Source of the DNA: TMED23 sp964566055
GTDB lineage: Bacteria; Pseudomonadota; Alphaproteobacteria; Rhodospirillales; UBA2165
NCBI GenBank assembly: GCA_964566055.1
Contig: CAZMHI010000010.1
Location: 31,279-95,278, forward strand
DNA: 64,000 nt
Reading direction: 5' to 3'
Below, one piece after another: positions 43,043 to 51,877 of the stretch. Within the stretch, counting starts at the first letter, position 1, and each line of letters begins with the position of its first letter. A program made the position numbers and the translations under genes. Below the pieces are notes generated by a model, which made no database searches, had not been told where the DNA came from, and saw only the letters and a list, made by a program, of their open reading frames with translations.

Positions 43043-43823
43043 GGTTCAGCTCCTCAGTCTTACCCGCTTCGCTGGTTCCCAAATAAGCTTCAAGCACTTG
43101 CGGGTCTTTGTGAACTTCTTCCGGCGTGCCTTCAAATATTTTTTCGCCAAAATTCAACACCACGACATGACCGCAGAGGTCGCGGACAAACTGCATGTCA
43201 TGCTCCACCAACAATAAGGTCACTCCCTGAGCAGAAACTTTTTCCAGCAATTTCTTCAATTCCGTCGTCTCTGCGGGATTGAGTCCGGCTGCTGGTTCAT
43301 CAAGCAGTAATAGTTTTGGCTCAGACATCAAGGCGCGAACAACTTCTATCCGCTTTTGAATGCCGTAAGGTAGGTCGGCGACAACTTGGCCGGGATAGGT
43401 CTCCAAACCGACTTCAATGAGCGCTTGTTCAGCGGCCTCGGCCCAGCGGTTTTTCTTTATCAGTCCGAGCGGATATAAAATATCTTTGAACGAACCAGCC
43501 AGGTGATTTTGGCCAAGCATAACATTTTCAACTGTACTGAGATGGGGCATGAGACGAATATTTTGGAAACTTCGCGACATTCCATAGTTGATCCGGTCAC
43601 GCGCCGGGATGTTTTTCAACTCCACCCCATTTAAGATCATCTCACCATGGTCGATCTCATAGATGCCACTTAACAGATTGAAAATGGTCGTTTTACCGGC
43701 GCCATTTGGGCCAATCAAAGCGGTCCTGCTGCCCTCTTCGACATCAAATGACACGTTATTGATGACCGCCAAGCCGCCAAAGCTTTTCTGCAAATCCTTG
43801 ATGCGAAGGACGGTATCGCTCAT
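43032..43823 (-). CDS. livG: ABC transporter ATP-binding protein, LivG type
   Basis: ATPase of 263 residues with Walker A GPNGAGKTT, the LivG insert INYGMSRSFQNIRLMP, Walker B LLLLDEPAAGLNP and LLVEHDMQFV. The signature region reads LPYGIQKRIEVVRAL, as usual for LivG. Overlaps livM by 4 nt and livF by 11 nt. Confidence 0.94.
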   Translation of the reverse strand: MSDTVLRIKDLQKSFGGLAVINNVSFDVEEGSRTALIGPNGAGKTTIFNLLSGIYEIDHGEMILNGVELKNIPARDRINYGMSRSFQNIRLMPHLSTVENVMLGQNHLAGSFKDILYPLGLIKKNRWAEAAEQALIEVGLETYPGQVVADLPYGIQKRIEVVRALMSEPKLLLLDEPAAGLNPAETTELKKLLEKVSAQGVTLLLVEHDMQFVRDLCGHVVVLNFGEKIFEGTPEEVHKDPQVLEAYLGTSEAGKTEELNHAS

Positions 43824-44710
43824 TTTACGGCCTCATTTATTGTCGAGCGACGCCCACCAGAAAGCAATTCAAGGAAGGTCCTGGTAATCAAGCCCTCGGG
43901 CCGCACCACCATCATCAGCACGATCAAGGCTCCGAATACTGCAAATCGTGCATCGCCAATAAGCGTCCAACCAGTTGAGTCCGCAAACAACCGCAACAAT
44001 TCGGGAATAGCGGTAAAAAATAACGCGCCGATGAGTGGTCCCCAAGGTGTCTGGGTGCCGCCAATTAGGACGTAGAGCAAAACATAGATACTAAACAAAA
44101 TGCCCCAATTTTGCACTTCGATGTAATCATATTGGTGGCCATAGAGAGCGCCGGCGAGACCGCCGATCATTGCCCCGATGGTGAAGGCTATTACCCGTAC
44201 GGTTCGCGAGTTTACACCAAATAAAACGGCCACGTTTTCATCATCATGAATCGATCGCATGGCGAGACCGAGCCTGGTCGACATCAGATAAAATCCAAAC
44301 AGCACAACACCGATGGTGACCGGCAGCAGTACTTCCAATTCAGCATGGCTTGAAACCGGAAATCCGGCAGCGCCGCCGACGACCTCAAGATTAAGCACAA
44401 TGCCGGCGACAACTTCGGCAAAAGCGAAAGTGGCCAATATCATATAAACACCGCGGGTCCGCAGAATTGGAAAAGAGATCAGGAACCCGATTATGCCGGT
44501 CACGACTGCAGCTACCGGAACTGAATATATCATGGCCCAGTTCAAACCGTCATCGGCAGAGTTTAGATAGGCGCCGGTATAGGCACCAATAATCATAAAG
44601 GCAGCGGCGCCAAGATTAAGTTGCCCGGAAGTTGCCGGCAGAAACACCGAATAGGCAACGATGACGTTGAGGCAATAAATTGCGATTATGCCGGTAAGGT
44701 AAGAGCTCAT
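43820..44710 (-). CDS. livM: Branched-chain amino acid-type ABC transporter permease, LivM type
   Basis: Permease of 296 residues from ATG 44710, 1-2 nt after the livH stop; a TTG at 44746 would extend it into livH. Hydrophobic with the family blocks LNLGAAAFMIIGAYTGAYL, LRTRGVYMILATFAFAE and SIHDDENVAVLFGVN. Works with LivH as the membrane channel. Confidence 0.92.
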   Translation of the reverse strand: MSSYLTGIIAIYCLNVIVAYSVFLPATSGQLNLGAAAFMIIGAYTGAYLNSADDGLNWAMIYSVPVAAVVTGIIGFLISFPILRTRGVYMILATFAFAEVVAGIVLNLEVVGGAAGFPVSSHAELEVLLPVTIGVVLFGFYLMSTRLGLAMRSIHDDENVAVLFGVNSRTVRVIAFTIGAMIGGLAGALYGHQYDYIEVQNWGILFSIYVLLYVLIGGTQTPWGPLIGALFFTAIPELLRLFADSTGWTLIGDARFAVFGALIVLMMVVRPEGLITRTFLELLSGGRRSTINEAVK

Positions 44711-44711
44711 G

Positions 44712-45605
44712 TTAGAATTTGCCTTTGCCGATATTGGTGTGACCAAACAGGCCGGTAGGACGGAAAACCAAGAGGATCAGCATCATGCCCCAAACTGGTA
44801 CTTTTACGACATCAGCGCCCCAGAAATGAATGGAGAGGACCTCAACCATACCAACGATCAAACCACCGGCAATCGCCCCCCAGATATTTCCAAGACCGCC
44901 CAACACCATGCCGGCGATGGCATTGGTCGCGACATGATCGCCGATATAGGGGCTCACATTCTTATAATTGATGGTAAATAGGATGCCAGCCAAGGCACAC
45001 AAAAAGCCGGTAATCATGAAGACAACCGGGACGATGCGCTGAACATCGACGCCCATCAAAACAGCCGTATCGGGTTTCTCCGCGATACAGCGTAAAGCCC
45101 GCCCCAGGCTGGTTTTCTTAAGCATAAGGCTAAGGCCAAAAACCATAGCTATAGACAAAATCAAACTAATTATTTGGGGAGCGCCGAAAATCACTCCGGC
45201 AATTTCAATTCTCGCTTTATCAAATGGTGAGTTGAAACTCATAGGGTCGGTGCCCCAGGCCATGATAACGAGGTGCTCAAAAATAATGAGGAAACCCAAT
45301 GAGCTAACCAATGGAAGGGCGTGTTCGGTAGCGTCGCCGAAGCGTGCTTTCATATAACGATAAGTGAAACGCTCAATAATCAAAGAGGCGATGATGGCTG
45401 CCAGCATACCGACCGCAGCCCCAAGCAGCCAATGATGCCCGGCATCTGTGATTGCCCAGGTGATCATGGCGGCAACCATAAACAAAGCGGGAATGGTAAA
45501 ATTTAAAAAATTGAGCATGCCGATGGTCAAGGTGAAGGCAACGGCTATCATCACATAGACGCCACCTAACATAAGCCCGTTAACAATTTGCTGAAGAATT
45601 AGCAC
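44712..45605 (-). CDS. livH: Branched-chain amino acid-type ABC transporter permease, LivH type
   Basis: Permease of 297 residues with QQIVNGLMLGGVYVMIAVAF at the N-terminus, LRCIAEKPDTAVLMGVDV in the cytosolic loop and AIAGMVLGGLGNIWGAIAGG near the end, all typical of LivH. It starts 16 nt downstream of the deacetylase-family hydrolase gene, implying a shared transcript. Confidence 0.93.
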   Translation of the reverse strand: MLILQQIVNGLMLGGVYVMIAVAFTLTIGMLNFLNFTIPALFMVAAMITWAITDAGHHWLLGAAVGMLAAIIASLIIERFTYRYMKARFGDATEHALPLVSSLGFLIIFEHLVIMAWGTDPMSFNSPFDKARIEIAGVIFGAPQIISLILSIAMVFGLSLMLKKTSLGRALRCIAEKPDTAVLMGVDVQRIVPVVFMITGFLCALAGILFTINYKNVSPYIGDHVATNAIAGMVLGGLGNIWGAIAGGLIVGMVEVLSIHFWGADVVKVPVWGMMLILLVFRPTGLFGHTNIGKGKF

Positions 45606-45621
45606 GCGCTAGGCACTCCCT

Positions 45622-46524
45622 CTAAGCAATATGAGACTCGTGGTTCTCCAAATACCATTCGGCAATTTCTTCCCGGGTCGTCCACCAAACGTCATCGAAA
45701 GTCTTAGCGTAGCGAATGAAATCTCTTAAAGCGCGGATACGATAGGGCTGGCCGATAACGTGAGGATGTAAACCGATATTCATGAACCGCCCGCTACTGG
45801 CGCTTTCCTCGTAGAGCCAGTCAAACTGTTCCTTGAACATTTCAAGGCCGCCTTCCGCGATGAGACCCTGACGCAGGAAACTGAAATCGTTCACCTCAGA
45901 AGTATACGAGACCGATACCATGGGCTTGCCGCTCCGCGTTTGAATTAGATACGGCTGATCATCGTTCAGCAGATCGGTGGTAAAGATCAATCCTTCTTCG
46001 GCAAGAATATCGATAGTATTGAGGGTTGTGCGCAGCGAACTCGACAACCAGCCCTTGGCTTTTTTGCCACAAACCTCTTCATAAATATCAAGTGTTTTCC
46101 GGATAACTTCTCGTTCGGTGTCCTCGTCGAACATATGGTCGGTGAGCAATTCGGTCTGAACATAATTGTGAGGCACAATTTCCCAGCCCCGTTCAAGAGC
46201 TGCCTCAACGACCGGCCTCCGCTCAGCGACCATTTTACCATTCATGGTACAACTTGATGGCACCCCTTCAGCATCCAAAACATCGAAAACGCGCCAAACC
46301 CCCACTCGTTGGCCATATTCCCGCCAAGTATAATTGGGATTATCGTAGACGTTGCCAGCCAGATTCCCGCCGACAATACTCGGACCACCAGGATAATAGG
46401 GTTCATCGGTATCACGCACCGGGTCCCAATATTCGAGATTGGTGGTCAAGATGACAGCCAGCCGCTTGCCATCAGGCCATTTTAATGGTTTGCGCTCTGG
46501 AAAAGGTACAAAGTCATATTGCAT
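45622..46524 (-). CDS. Polysaccharide-deacetylase-family hydrolase, PuuE-like, unknown substrate
   Basis: A 300-residue NodB-fold protein related to the allantoinase PuuE at 32581: both share LKWPDGKR/NWPDGAR, YGQRVGVWRVFDVL/YGSRVGVWRLFNLF and MNIGLHPHVIGQPYRIRAL/MSVGLHCRVVGRPGRFQAL. It differs at the putative active-site segment, with IVPHNYVQTELL where PuuE has CSHGYRWIDYQ, and it has a distinct PYYPGGPSIVGG insertion. First gene of the livHMGFK-like operon, so it probably hydrolyses an imported amide, cyclic amide or N-acyl compound. No exact activity can be assigned. Confidence 0.87.
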   Translation of the reverse strand: MQYDFVPFPERKPLKWPDGKRLAVILTTNLEYWDPVRDTDEPYYPGGPSIVGGNLAGNVYDNPNYTWREYGQRVGVWRVFDVLDAEGVPSSCTMNGKMVAERRPVVEAALERGWEIVPHNYVQTELLTDHMFDEDTEREVIRKTLDIYEEVCGKKAKGWLSSSLRTTLNTIDILAEEGLIFTTDLLNDDQPYLIQTRSGKPMVSVSYTSEVNDFSFLRQGLIAEGGLEMFKEQFDWLYEESASSGRFMNIGLHPHVIGQPYRIRALRDFIRYAKTFDDVWWTTREEIAEWYLENHESHIA

Positions 46525-46804
46525 GATATTTGAATCCCCGATCTGCCTTTTTTATTAAATCTTAATTTATAAAACGCCGTACGAAAATTATTGCCTCAAT
46601 CGCATTATTTAAACCACCCGTTGCAACTTTGCCGGAGTTTGAGAATTATTGTCAATGTAGTACGCCTGACAAATCTGCTCCAATATCGAATAGATTAATC
46701 TCTTATGCCGTATCGTTAACGGGCAAAGTCCGTCGATCAGGTATATTTTGAAGTTTTTGGTATTTGTGCTCTACTGGCGGCAAAACGAATACAGGGAACC
46801 AATA
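46525..46804. promoter_or_regulatory. Divergent intergenic region between the hydrolase/Liv operon and the MFS gene
   Basis: This 280-nt AT-rich stretch holds no supported gene. It must carry promoters for the leftward hydrolase-Liv operon and the rightward MFS-aquaporin-ligase group. An AGGGA ribosome-binding sequence precedes the MFS ATG at 46805. I see no convincing operator palindrome. Confidence 0.4.
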
Positions 46805-48058
46805 ATGAGTACCGAAAATGGGACCGAAATAGAACCGGTATACCGTTGGGTGATCCTGGCTGCCACTGCCGTTATGCTGGCAATCGGGATGGGGGTGATG
46901 GTCAATGGCTTCTCGGTATTTTTCATTCCTTTGAGCCAAGAATTTGGCTGGCAGCGCGGCTCCATCGCTTTTATCAATTTTTCCGGCTTAATTGGGCTGG
47001 CCCTAGGCGGAATAATGATGGGCCGCGTCTCTGATCGCACCTCGGCCCGCGGTGTCAGTTTGCTCGGTTCCGTTGTGTTGGGTCTCTGTATTCTGGCTTC
47101 TTCCTGGGCTCAAACTTTGTGGCAGTTTTATATATTGTTTTTTCTGGCTGGCTTTTTGGGCGCCGGAGCTCTCTTCGCACCGCTTGTTGCAAATGTAGGC
47201 AACTGGTTCAAAACCGGCGCGGGTCTGGCGATAGGTATAACAGCTGCCGGTCAGGCCGTGGGGCAAGGAGGCGTGCCTTTTGCCACTGCCATTTTAATCG
47301 GCACGATGGGCTGGCGGGACGCTTTGCTGGCCTTAGGGTTAATTACCCTATTTTTACTCATTCCCCTGGCACTGCTAATTCGAAAACCTCCAGAAACAGT
47401 AGAAACTACGACAGCCAACCCATCTATAGAAGAGGATGATCAACCGGTGGCGCTCTCGCCCAATGTCGTTGCCGCCTGGCTCGGAGCTGCGGTATTTTTC
47501 TGCTGCACCTGCATGTCGGTACCTTTGATGCATTTGGTGCCGCTGATACAAGACCGCGGATTTCCGCTGCAAGATGCCGGGAGCGTGCTGTTTCTAATGT
47601 TGCTGGTGGCCATTGTGGGCCGTGTTGCCTTTGGTAAACTAGCCGACATGATTGGTGCGATCAGGGCGTATTGGATTGCGTCGTGCTGGCAGACTGTCCT
47701 GGTGTTTGGCTATATCTTTATTGATACGCTCGAAGGATTTTACATTTATGTCGTGGTTTATGGTTTCGGCTATGCCGGTGTGATGACGGGTCTGTTGGTG
47801 TGCGTGCGCGTTTTGACACCGGTCTCCAGGCGCGCTTCTGTGCTTGGTATTGTTATGCTGTTTGCCTGGCTGGGTCATGGCGTCGGCGGCTATCAGGGTG
47901 GCTTTTTCTTTGATATGACTGGAAATTACATCGTCACTTTCGCCAATGCAGCCCTGGCCGGCATTATTAACCTCATCATCGTTGGCTCACTTTACTTTAC
48001 AGTCACCCGCCGCCGCACGGTCTGGCGTTCCGAGATGGAGATTGCTCAGGAAGGTTGA
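46805..48058 (+). CDS. MFS transporter, monocarboxylate / oxalate-formate type
   Basis: A 417-residue, 12-helix major facilitator. ATG 46805 with AGGGAACC upstream is preferred over an in-frame start at 46748. The opening YRWVILAATAVMLAIGMGVMVNGFSVFFIPLSQEFGW and GLALGGIMMGRVSDRTSARG are typical of the monocarboxylate-porter/OFA subgroup. Followed about 50 nt later by the aquaporin and acyl-CoA synthetase genes, which suggests uptake of a carboxylic acid that is then activated. Confidence 0.9.
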   Translation: MSTENGTEIEPVYRWVILAATAVMLAIGMGVMVNGFSVFFIPLSQEFGWQRGSIAFINFSGLIGLALGGIMMGRVSDRTSARGVSLLGSVVLGLCILASSWAQTLWQFYILFFLAGFLGAGALFAPLVANVGNWFKTGAGLAIGITAAGQAVGQGGVPFATAILIGTMGWRDALLALGLITLFLLIPLALLIRKPPETVETTTANPSIEEDDQPVALSPNVVAAWLGAAVFFCCTCMSVPLMHLVPLIQDRGFPLQDAGSVLFLMLLVAIVGRVAFGKLADMIGAIRAYWIASCWQTVLVFGYIFIDTLEGFYIYVVVYGFGYAGVMTGLLVCVRVLTPVSRRASVLGIVMLFAWLGHGVGGYQGGFFFDMTGNYIVTFANAALAGIINLIIVGSLYFTVTRRRTVWRSEMEIAQEG

Positions 48059-48109
48059 GGTCTGCTATTAGGAGCGCCCAAGAACCCAGAAAATACAGGA
48101 TAAATTACG

Positions 48110-48826
48110 ATGCAACAATTTGACCTTACGCGCCGTCTTTTCGCCGAAGCGCTAGGAACCGCAATCCTCCTTGCGACGGTCGTCGGCTCCGGCATCATGG
48201 GAGAAAGACTAGCGGACGGCAACACGGCACTGGCGCTTTTAGGCAACACGCTGCCAACCGGCGCAATCCTGGTTGTCCTGATCTTAATTTTTGGCCCGAT
48301 TTCCGGCGGTCACTTCAACCCTGCTGTAACCCTGTCATTTTTTATAAAGCGGGAAATTTCCTTGGGCACGTCCCTCCTCTATATAGTTGTTCAGGTAGTG
48401 GGGGGATTGGCCGGCGTAATGGCTGCTCATGTCATGTTTGAATTACCGGCACTGCAGGTTTCAGAAACCGTACGTTCGGGGCCGGGCCAGTGGTTCTCTG
48501 AATTCATCGCAGCTTTCGGATTGGTTGCTGCGATCCTCGGCACGTTGCGGTTTAGCCCGGCTGCGGTGCCTTATGCAGTAGGTCTTTTTATAACCGCCGG
48601 CTACTGGTTCACAGCCTCTACGTCCTTTGCCAATCCGGCAGTCACTATTGCCCGCAGTTTCACCAACACGTTTTCCGGCATCCAGCCCGGCCACGCACCC
48701 GCTTTTATCCTGGCTCAAGTGATTGGCGCCGTGGCGGCAACACTCCTCTTTGCTTGGCTGTTGAAATCTGACCGGGACGAATTAACATCATCGGAAGAGC
48801 CAGCGAAAAACCGCGAGGAAATTTAA
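48110..48826 (+). CDS. MIP-family channel (aquaporin, AqpS-like)
   Basis: A 238-residue six-helix channel. The first NPA box is GHFNPAVTLSF and the second is SFANPAVTIARSF. The residue after the second NPA is Val, where aquaporins and glycerol channels carry the selectivity-filter Arg; the same replacement is known in Sinorhizobium AqpS and suggests a wider pore for larger neutral or weak-acid solutes. No arsenic-resistance genes are near. The stop abuts the ATG of the acyl-CoA synthetase gene, so the two are tightly coupled. Confidence 0.9.
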   Translation: MQQFDLTRRLFAEALGTAILLATVVGSGIMGERLADGNTALALLGNTLPTGAILVVLILIFGPISGGHFNPAVTLSFFIKREISLGTSLLYIVVQVVGGLAGVMAAHVMFELPALQVSETVRSGPGQWFSEFIAAFGLVAAILGTLRFSPAAVPYAVGLFITAGYWFTASTSFANPAVTIARSFTNTFSGIQPGHAPAFILAQVIGAVAATLLFAWLLKSDRDELTSSEEPAKNREEI

Positions 48827-50446
48827 ATGCCAAACGCCTATGAAGAGCTTGATCAGGTCAACGCAAACTTTGTGCCGTTGTCACCGTTAAGTTTTATCGA
48901 ACGCTCGGCCAAGGTTTATCCGGATCGCATCGCCGTTATTCATGGCAAGCGGCGCTATAGTTGGGCCGAGACCTATGCCCGCTCCCGGCAACTGGCAGAC
49001 GCGCTGACCAAACGCGGTATCAGCAAGGGTGATACAGTCGCCATCATGGGCGCCAATACACCTGAAACCTATGAAGCGCATTTCGGCGTACCGATGACCG
49101 GGGCAGTCCTCAACACGCTCAACATCCGGCTTGATGCAGCGACCATCGCTTTTACGCTCGACCACGGCGAGGCCAAAGTTCTGATCACCGACCGTGAGTT
49201 TTCAGCTACCGTCAAAGCTGCGCTCAAGGAATGCGAAGCAACACCAATTGTCATTGATATTGATGATGTGTTGGCCGAGGGCGGCGAGTTATTGGGTGAA
49301 ATGGATTACGAAGCCTTTATTGCCGACGGCGATAAAAATTATAACTGGTCTTTACCGGGTGATGAATGGCAGGCCATTTCGCTGAATTACACCTCCGGCA
49401 CGACGGGTAATCCTAAAGGGGTCGTCTATCATCATCGCGGCGCCTATTTAAATGCAATTGGCAATGTGCTGGCCTGGGATATGGCTCAGCATCCGGTTTA
49501 TCTCTGGACCCTGCCGATGTTCCATTGCAATGGCTGGTGTTTTCCCTGGACCATTGCCGCCCATGCCGGCACCAATGTCTGCCTACGCAACGTCAGCGCC
49601 AAAGGTATTTTCGACGCCATCGCCGATCACCAGATCGATCATTTCTGTGGCGCGCCGATTGTGCTGGGCATGATCGTCAATGCCTCAGATGAAGAACTGA
49701 AGCCATTTGACTACACCATTCATGTCATGACGGCGGGCGCACCGCCGCCGGCGGCCATACTGCAAGCCATGAAAGATGCCGGTTTTGACGTCACTCACGC
49801 CTATGGGCTGACCGAAACCTATGGCCCGGCCACCGTTTGCGCCTGGCAGGATGAGTGGGACAATTTGGATGCCGAAGAACAGGCTGCGATGAAATCCCGT
49901 CAAGGCGTTAACTATGTCGTGCTGGATCAACTCAATATCATCGATCCGGAAACCATGCAGCCGGTACCCGCTGATGGCGAGACAATGGGTGAGGTCATGT
50001 TCCGCGGCAACAATGTCATGAAGGGCTATCTCAAAAACCCGGCTGCCACAGAAGAGTCTTTGGCTGACGGCTGGTTCCATTCCGGTGATCTCGGCGTTAT
50101 GCAGCCGGACGGTTATATCCAGCTCAAAGACCGCTCGAAGGATATTATTATTTCCGGTGGTGAAAATATTTCCTCGATCGAGGTAGAGAACGCGCTCTTT
50201 CAACACCCCGCCGTCCTGCTGGCCGCTGTTGTCGCCAAAGAGGATGAAAAATGGGGCGAGACGCCCTGCGCCTTTATTGAGCTTAAACCCGATGCCGACG
50301 AAGTGAGTGAAGCAGAGATCATTGCATTCGCCCGCGACAATCTGGCGCATTTCAAATGCCCGCGTCATGTCGTCTTTGGTGAGCTGCCAAAAACCTCAAC
50401 CGGTAAAATTCAGAAATTTGTTCTCCGTGAGCGGGCAAACGAATAA
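48827..50446 (+). CDS. Acyl-CoA synthetase (AMP-forming, medium-chain/DmdB-like)
   Basis: A 539-residue ligase with LNYTSGTTGNPKGVVYHHRG (P-loop), THAYGLTETYGPATV, the hinge KDRSKDIIISGGENISSIE and the C-terminal lysine in PKTSTGKIQKF. The N-terminal YEELDQVNANFVPLSPLSF and length resemble the ligases that activate medium-chain or methylthiopropionate-type acids. Co-transcribed with the aquaporin and MFS genes and followed after about 15 nt by an isochorismatase-family gene. True substrate not readable. Confidence 0.88.
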   Translation: MPNAYEELDQVNANFVPLSPLSFIERSAKVYPDRIAVIHGKRRYSWAETYARSRQLADALTKRGISKGDTVAIMGANTPETYEAHFGVPMTGAVLNTLNIRLDAATIAFTLDHGEAKVLITDREFSATVKAALKECEATPIVIDIDDVLAEGGELLGEMDYEAFIADGDKNYNWSLPGDEWQAISLNYTSGTTGNPKGVVYHHRGAYLNAIGNVLAWDMAQHPVYLWTLPMFHCNGWCFPWTIAAHAGTNVCLRNVSAKGIFDAIADHQIDHFCGAPIVLGMIVNASDEELKPFDYTIHVMTAGAPPPAAILQAMKDAGFDVTHAYGLTETYGPATVCAWQDEWDNLDAEEQAAMKSRQGVNYVVLDQLNIIDPETMQPVPADGETMGEVMFRGNNVMKGYLKNPAATEESLADGWFHSGDLGVMQPDGYIQLKDRSKDIIISGGENISSIEVENALFQHPAVLLAAVVAKEDEKWGETPCAFIELKPDADEVSEAEIIAFARDNLAHFKCPRHVVFGELPKTSTGKIQKFVLRERANE

Positions 50447-50461
50447 AGAATGGAATGAGCT

Positions 50462-51079
50462 TTGAGTGATCTCGACGTTTATGAAAAACAGAATTTCGGC
50501 AATTCAAGCGGCATTGGTGACACCCCTGCCCTGTTAATCGTCGATTTTGTCAACGGCTTTGCCGACCCGGATCAATTTGGCGGCGGCAATATTCAGGCTG
50601 CTATCGATAAAACTGTGGAACTATTGGCTTTCGCCCGGGCCCAAAACATGCCGATTGCCACGACCCGGGTTGTCTATGCCGATGACGGCTCTGACAACGG
50701 CGTATTTTGCTTGAAAGCGCCCTCCTTGGCCGATCTCACGGAAGATGCTCCGGCCAGTCAAATCGTGGAGGCTTTAGCCCCAATCGAGGGCGAATACGTC
50801 GTGCGCAAAACCCAACCCAGCGGCTTTTTCGGCACCGATTTAGCTGACTGGTATCAGGGCCAGGGCGTCGACACTGTGCTGGTCACCGGCTGCACCACGT
50901 CCGGCTGCATCCGCGCTTCGGTGATCGATGCCATGAGCCATAATTTCAAAACCGTGGTCGTGACTGATTGCGTTGGAGACCGCGCCCTCGGCCCACATGA
51001 AGCAAATCTATTTGATATGGGACAAAAATACGCCGATCTGATGACAGCTGAAGACGTGATGACTGCGCTTAAAGGTTAA
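50462..51079 (+). CDS. Isochorismatase-family amidohydrolase (N-carbamoylsarcosine/maleamate amidase type)
   Basis: Cysteine hydrolase of 205 residues starting at TTG 50462; no in-frame ATG is available nearby. The catalytic triad is visible: Asp in LLIVDFVNGF, Lys in VVRKTQPSGFFGT and Cys in VTGCTTSGCIRAS. The subfamily includes N-carbamoylsarcosine amidase and maleamate amidohydrolase (NicF). The convergent gene at 51125 encodes a maleate-isomerase-like protein, making maleamate or maleate chemistry a reasonable guess. Confidence 0.88.
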   Translation: MSDLDVYEKQNFGNSSGIGDTPALLIVDFVNGFADPDQFGGGNIQAAIDKTVELLAFARAQNMPIATTRVVYADDGSDNGVFCLKAPSLADLTEDAPASQIVEALAPIEGEYVVRKTQPSGFFGTDLADWYQGQGVDTVLVTGCTTSGCIRASVIDAMSHNFKTVVVTDCVGDRALGPHEANLFDMGQKYADLMTAEDVMTALKG

Positions 51080-51127
51080 TTTTTTAGAAAGTGCCTGTCA
51101 CCTTTTGTGTCACCTTTTGAAATATTA
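51075..51127. repeat. Palindromic intergenic element, copy 2 (possible bidirectional terminator)
   Basis: The gap between two convergent genes begins GGTTAATTTTTT and ends ATTAACC, forming 7-bp terminal inverted repeats that overlap both stop codons. Inside are AAAGTGCCTGTCACCTTTTG and a second GTGTCACCTTTTG, that is, two tandem GGTGACA-type half-elements on the minus strand. It resembles copy 1 at 3953-3993 in its opening bases, core and genomic position. Confidence 0.55.
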
Positions 51128-51877
51128 ACCTTTTTGAAAAAGCTGTCCGAAATTTTCCAGACGATCCTCAATACCCGCCGCCCGCAAAGCCGCCCAGAGC
51201 GTTGCCTGATTGCTGGTGATCACCGGCTTACCCAGCTGATCTTCGAGGTCAGAAATTAGATTGAGCGTCGGAAAATCAGTGCAGGAGACCAAAACTGCCT
51301 GGGCGTCCGGGTGATCAACGGAGAGCACATGCGCTTTGATCTCATCAGCCGGCACCTGGGCAATCCGGATGTATTCTTGGGCTCCGCCAGCGCCAATTCC
51401 CAGCCCGGCAATCTTTAAAATCTCAAATCCATTGCTGATGAGAAAGTCTACTTCATGATCATTAAGCGCATCGTGATAAGGCGTGGCGATGGCAATCTTC
51501 ATCGCCTTAAGAGCCTGTAATGCTTTAACAATAGAGGCTGCAGTGGTCACCGAAGGCACTCCTGAAACAGAAGTCATATAATCGGTGAGTTGATCAAGCG
51601 GCTCGACCATCGAGCCCGCCGTGCAGCCATAGGCAATAACGTTCAACCCCGCCTCAGCCAAATCAGATGTCGCTTGTTCAATATCAGCATAGAGCGACTT
51701 TTTGCCGAGCTCGCTCGAAATATCCTCATGCAGCGCCATACGGGTAACATGCAAAGTAACGCCCGCCGGCAGCATCGCCTGCCACTCGGCCTCGTTGACT
51801 GTATTGGTCGGCAGCACAATCAGGCCGAGCTTAGCGCGCTGGCCATATGAAGTAGCAGAAGAGAATTTGTTTGCCAT
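51125..51877 (-). CDS. Maleate isomerase / Asp-Glu racemase family protein with both catalytic cysteines
   Basis: A 250-residue protein with the two cysteines expected for maleate cis-trans isomerase or racemase chemistry: C85 in IAYGCTAGSM and C199 in VLVSCTDFPTL. The C-terminal KPVITSNQATLWAALRAAGI is standard. ATG 51877 overlaps the HMG-CoA lyase stop by 1 nt. Could produce fumarate from maleate (NicE-like) or act on another 2-substituted diacid. Confidence 0.87.
   Translation of the reverse strand: MANKFSSATSYGQRAKLGLIVLPTNTVNEAEWQAMLPAGVTLHVTRMALHEDISSELGKKSLYADIEQATSDLAEAGLNVIAYGCTAGSMVEPLDQLTDYMTSVSGVPSVTTAASIVKALQALKAMKIAIATPYHDALNDHEVDFLISNGFEILKIAGLGIGAGGAQEYIRIAQVPADEIKAHVLSVDHPDAQAVLVSCTDFPTLNLISDLEDQLGKPVITSNQATLWAALRAAGIEDRLENFGQLFQKG

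Noticed and set aside
43820..43840. tRNA or other RNA genes in operon gaps
   Set aside because: No cloverleaf or GTTCGANTC-type sequence found there or in the other intergenic gaps I read; gaps are mostly too short.
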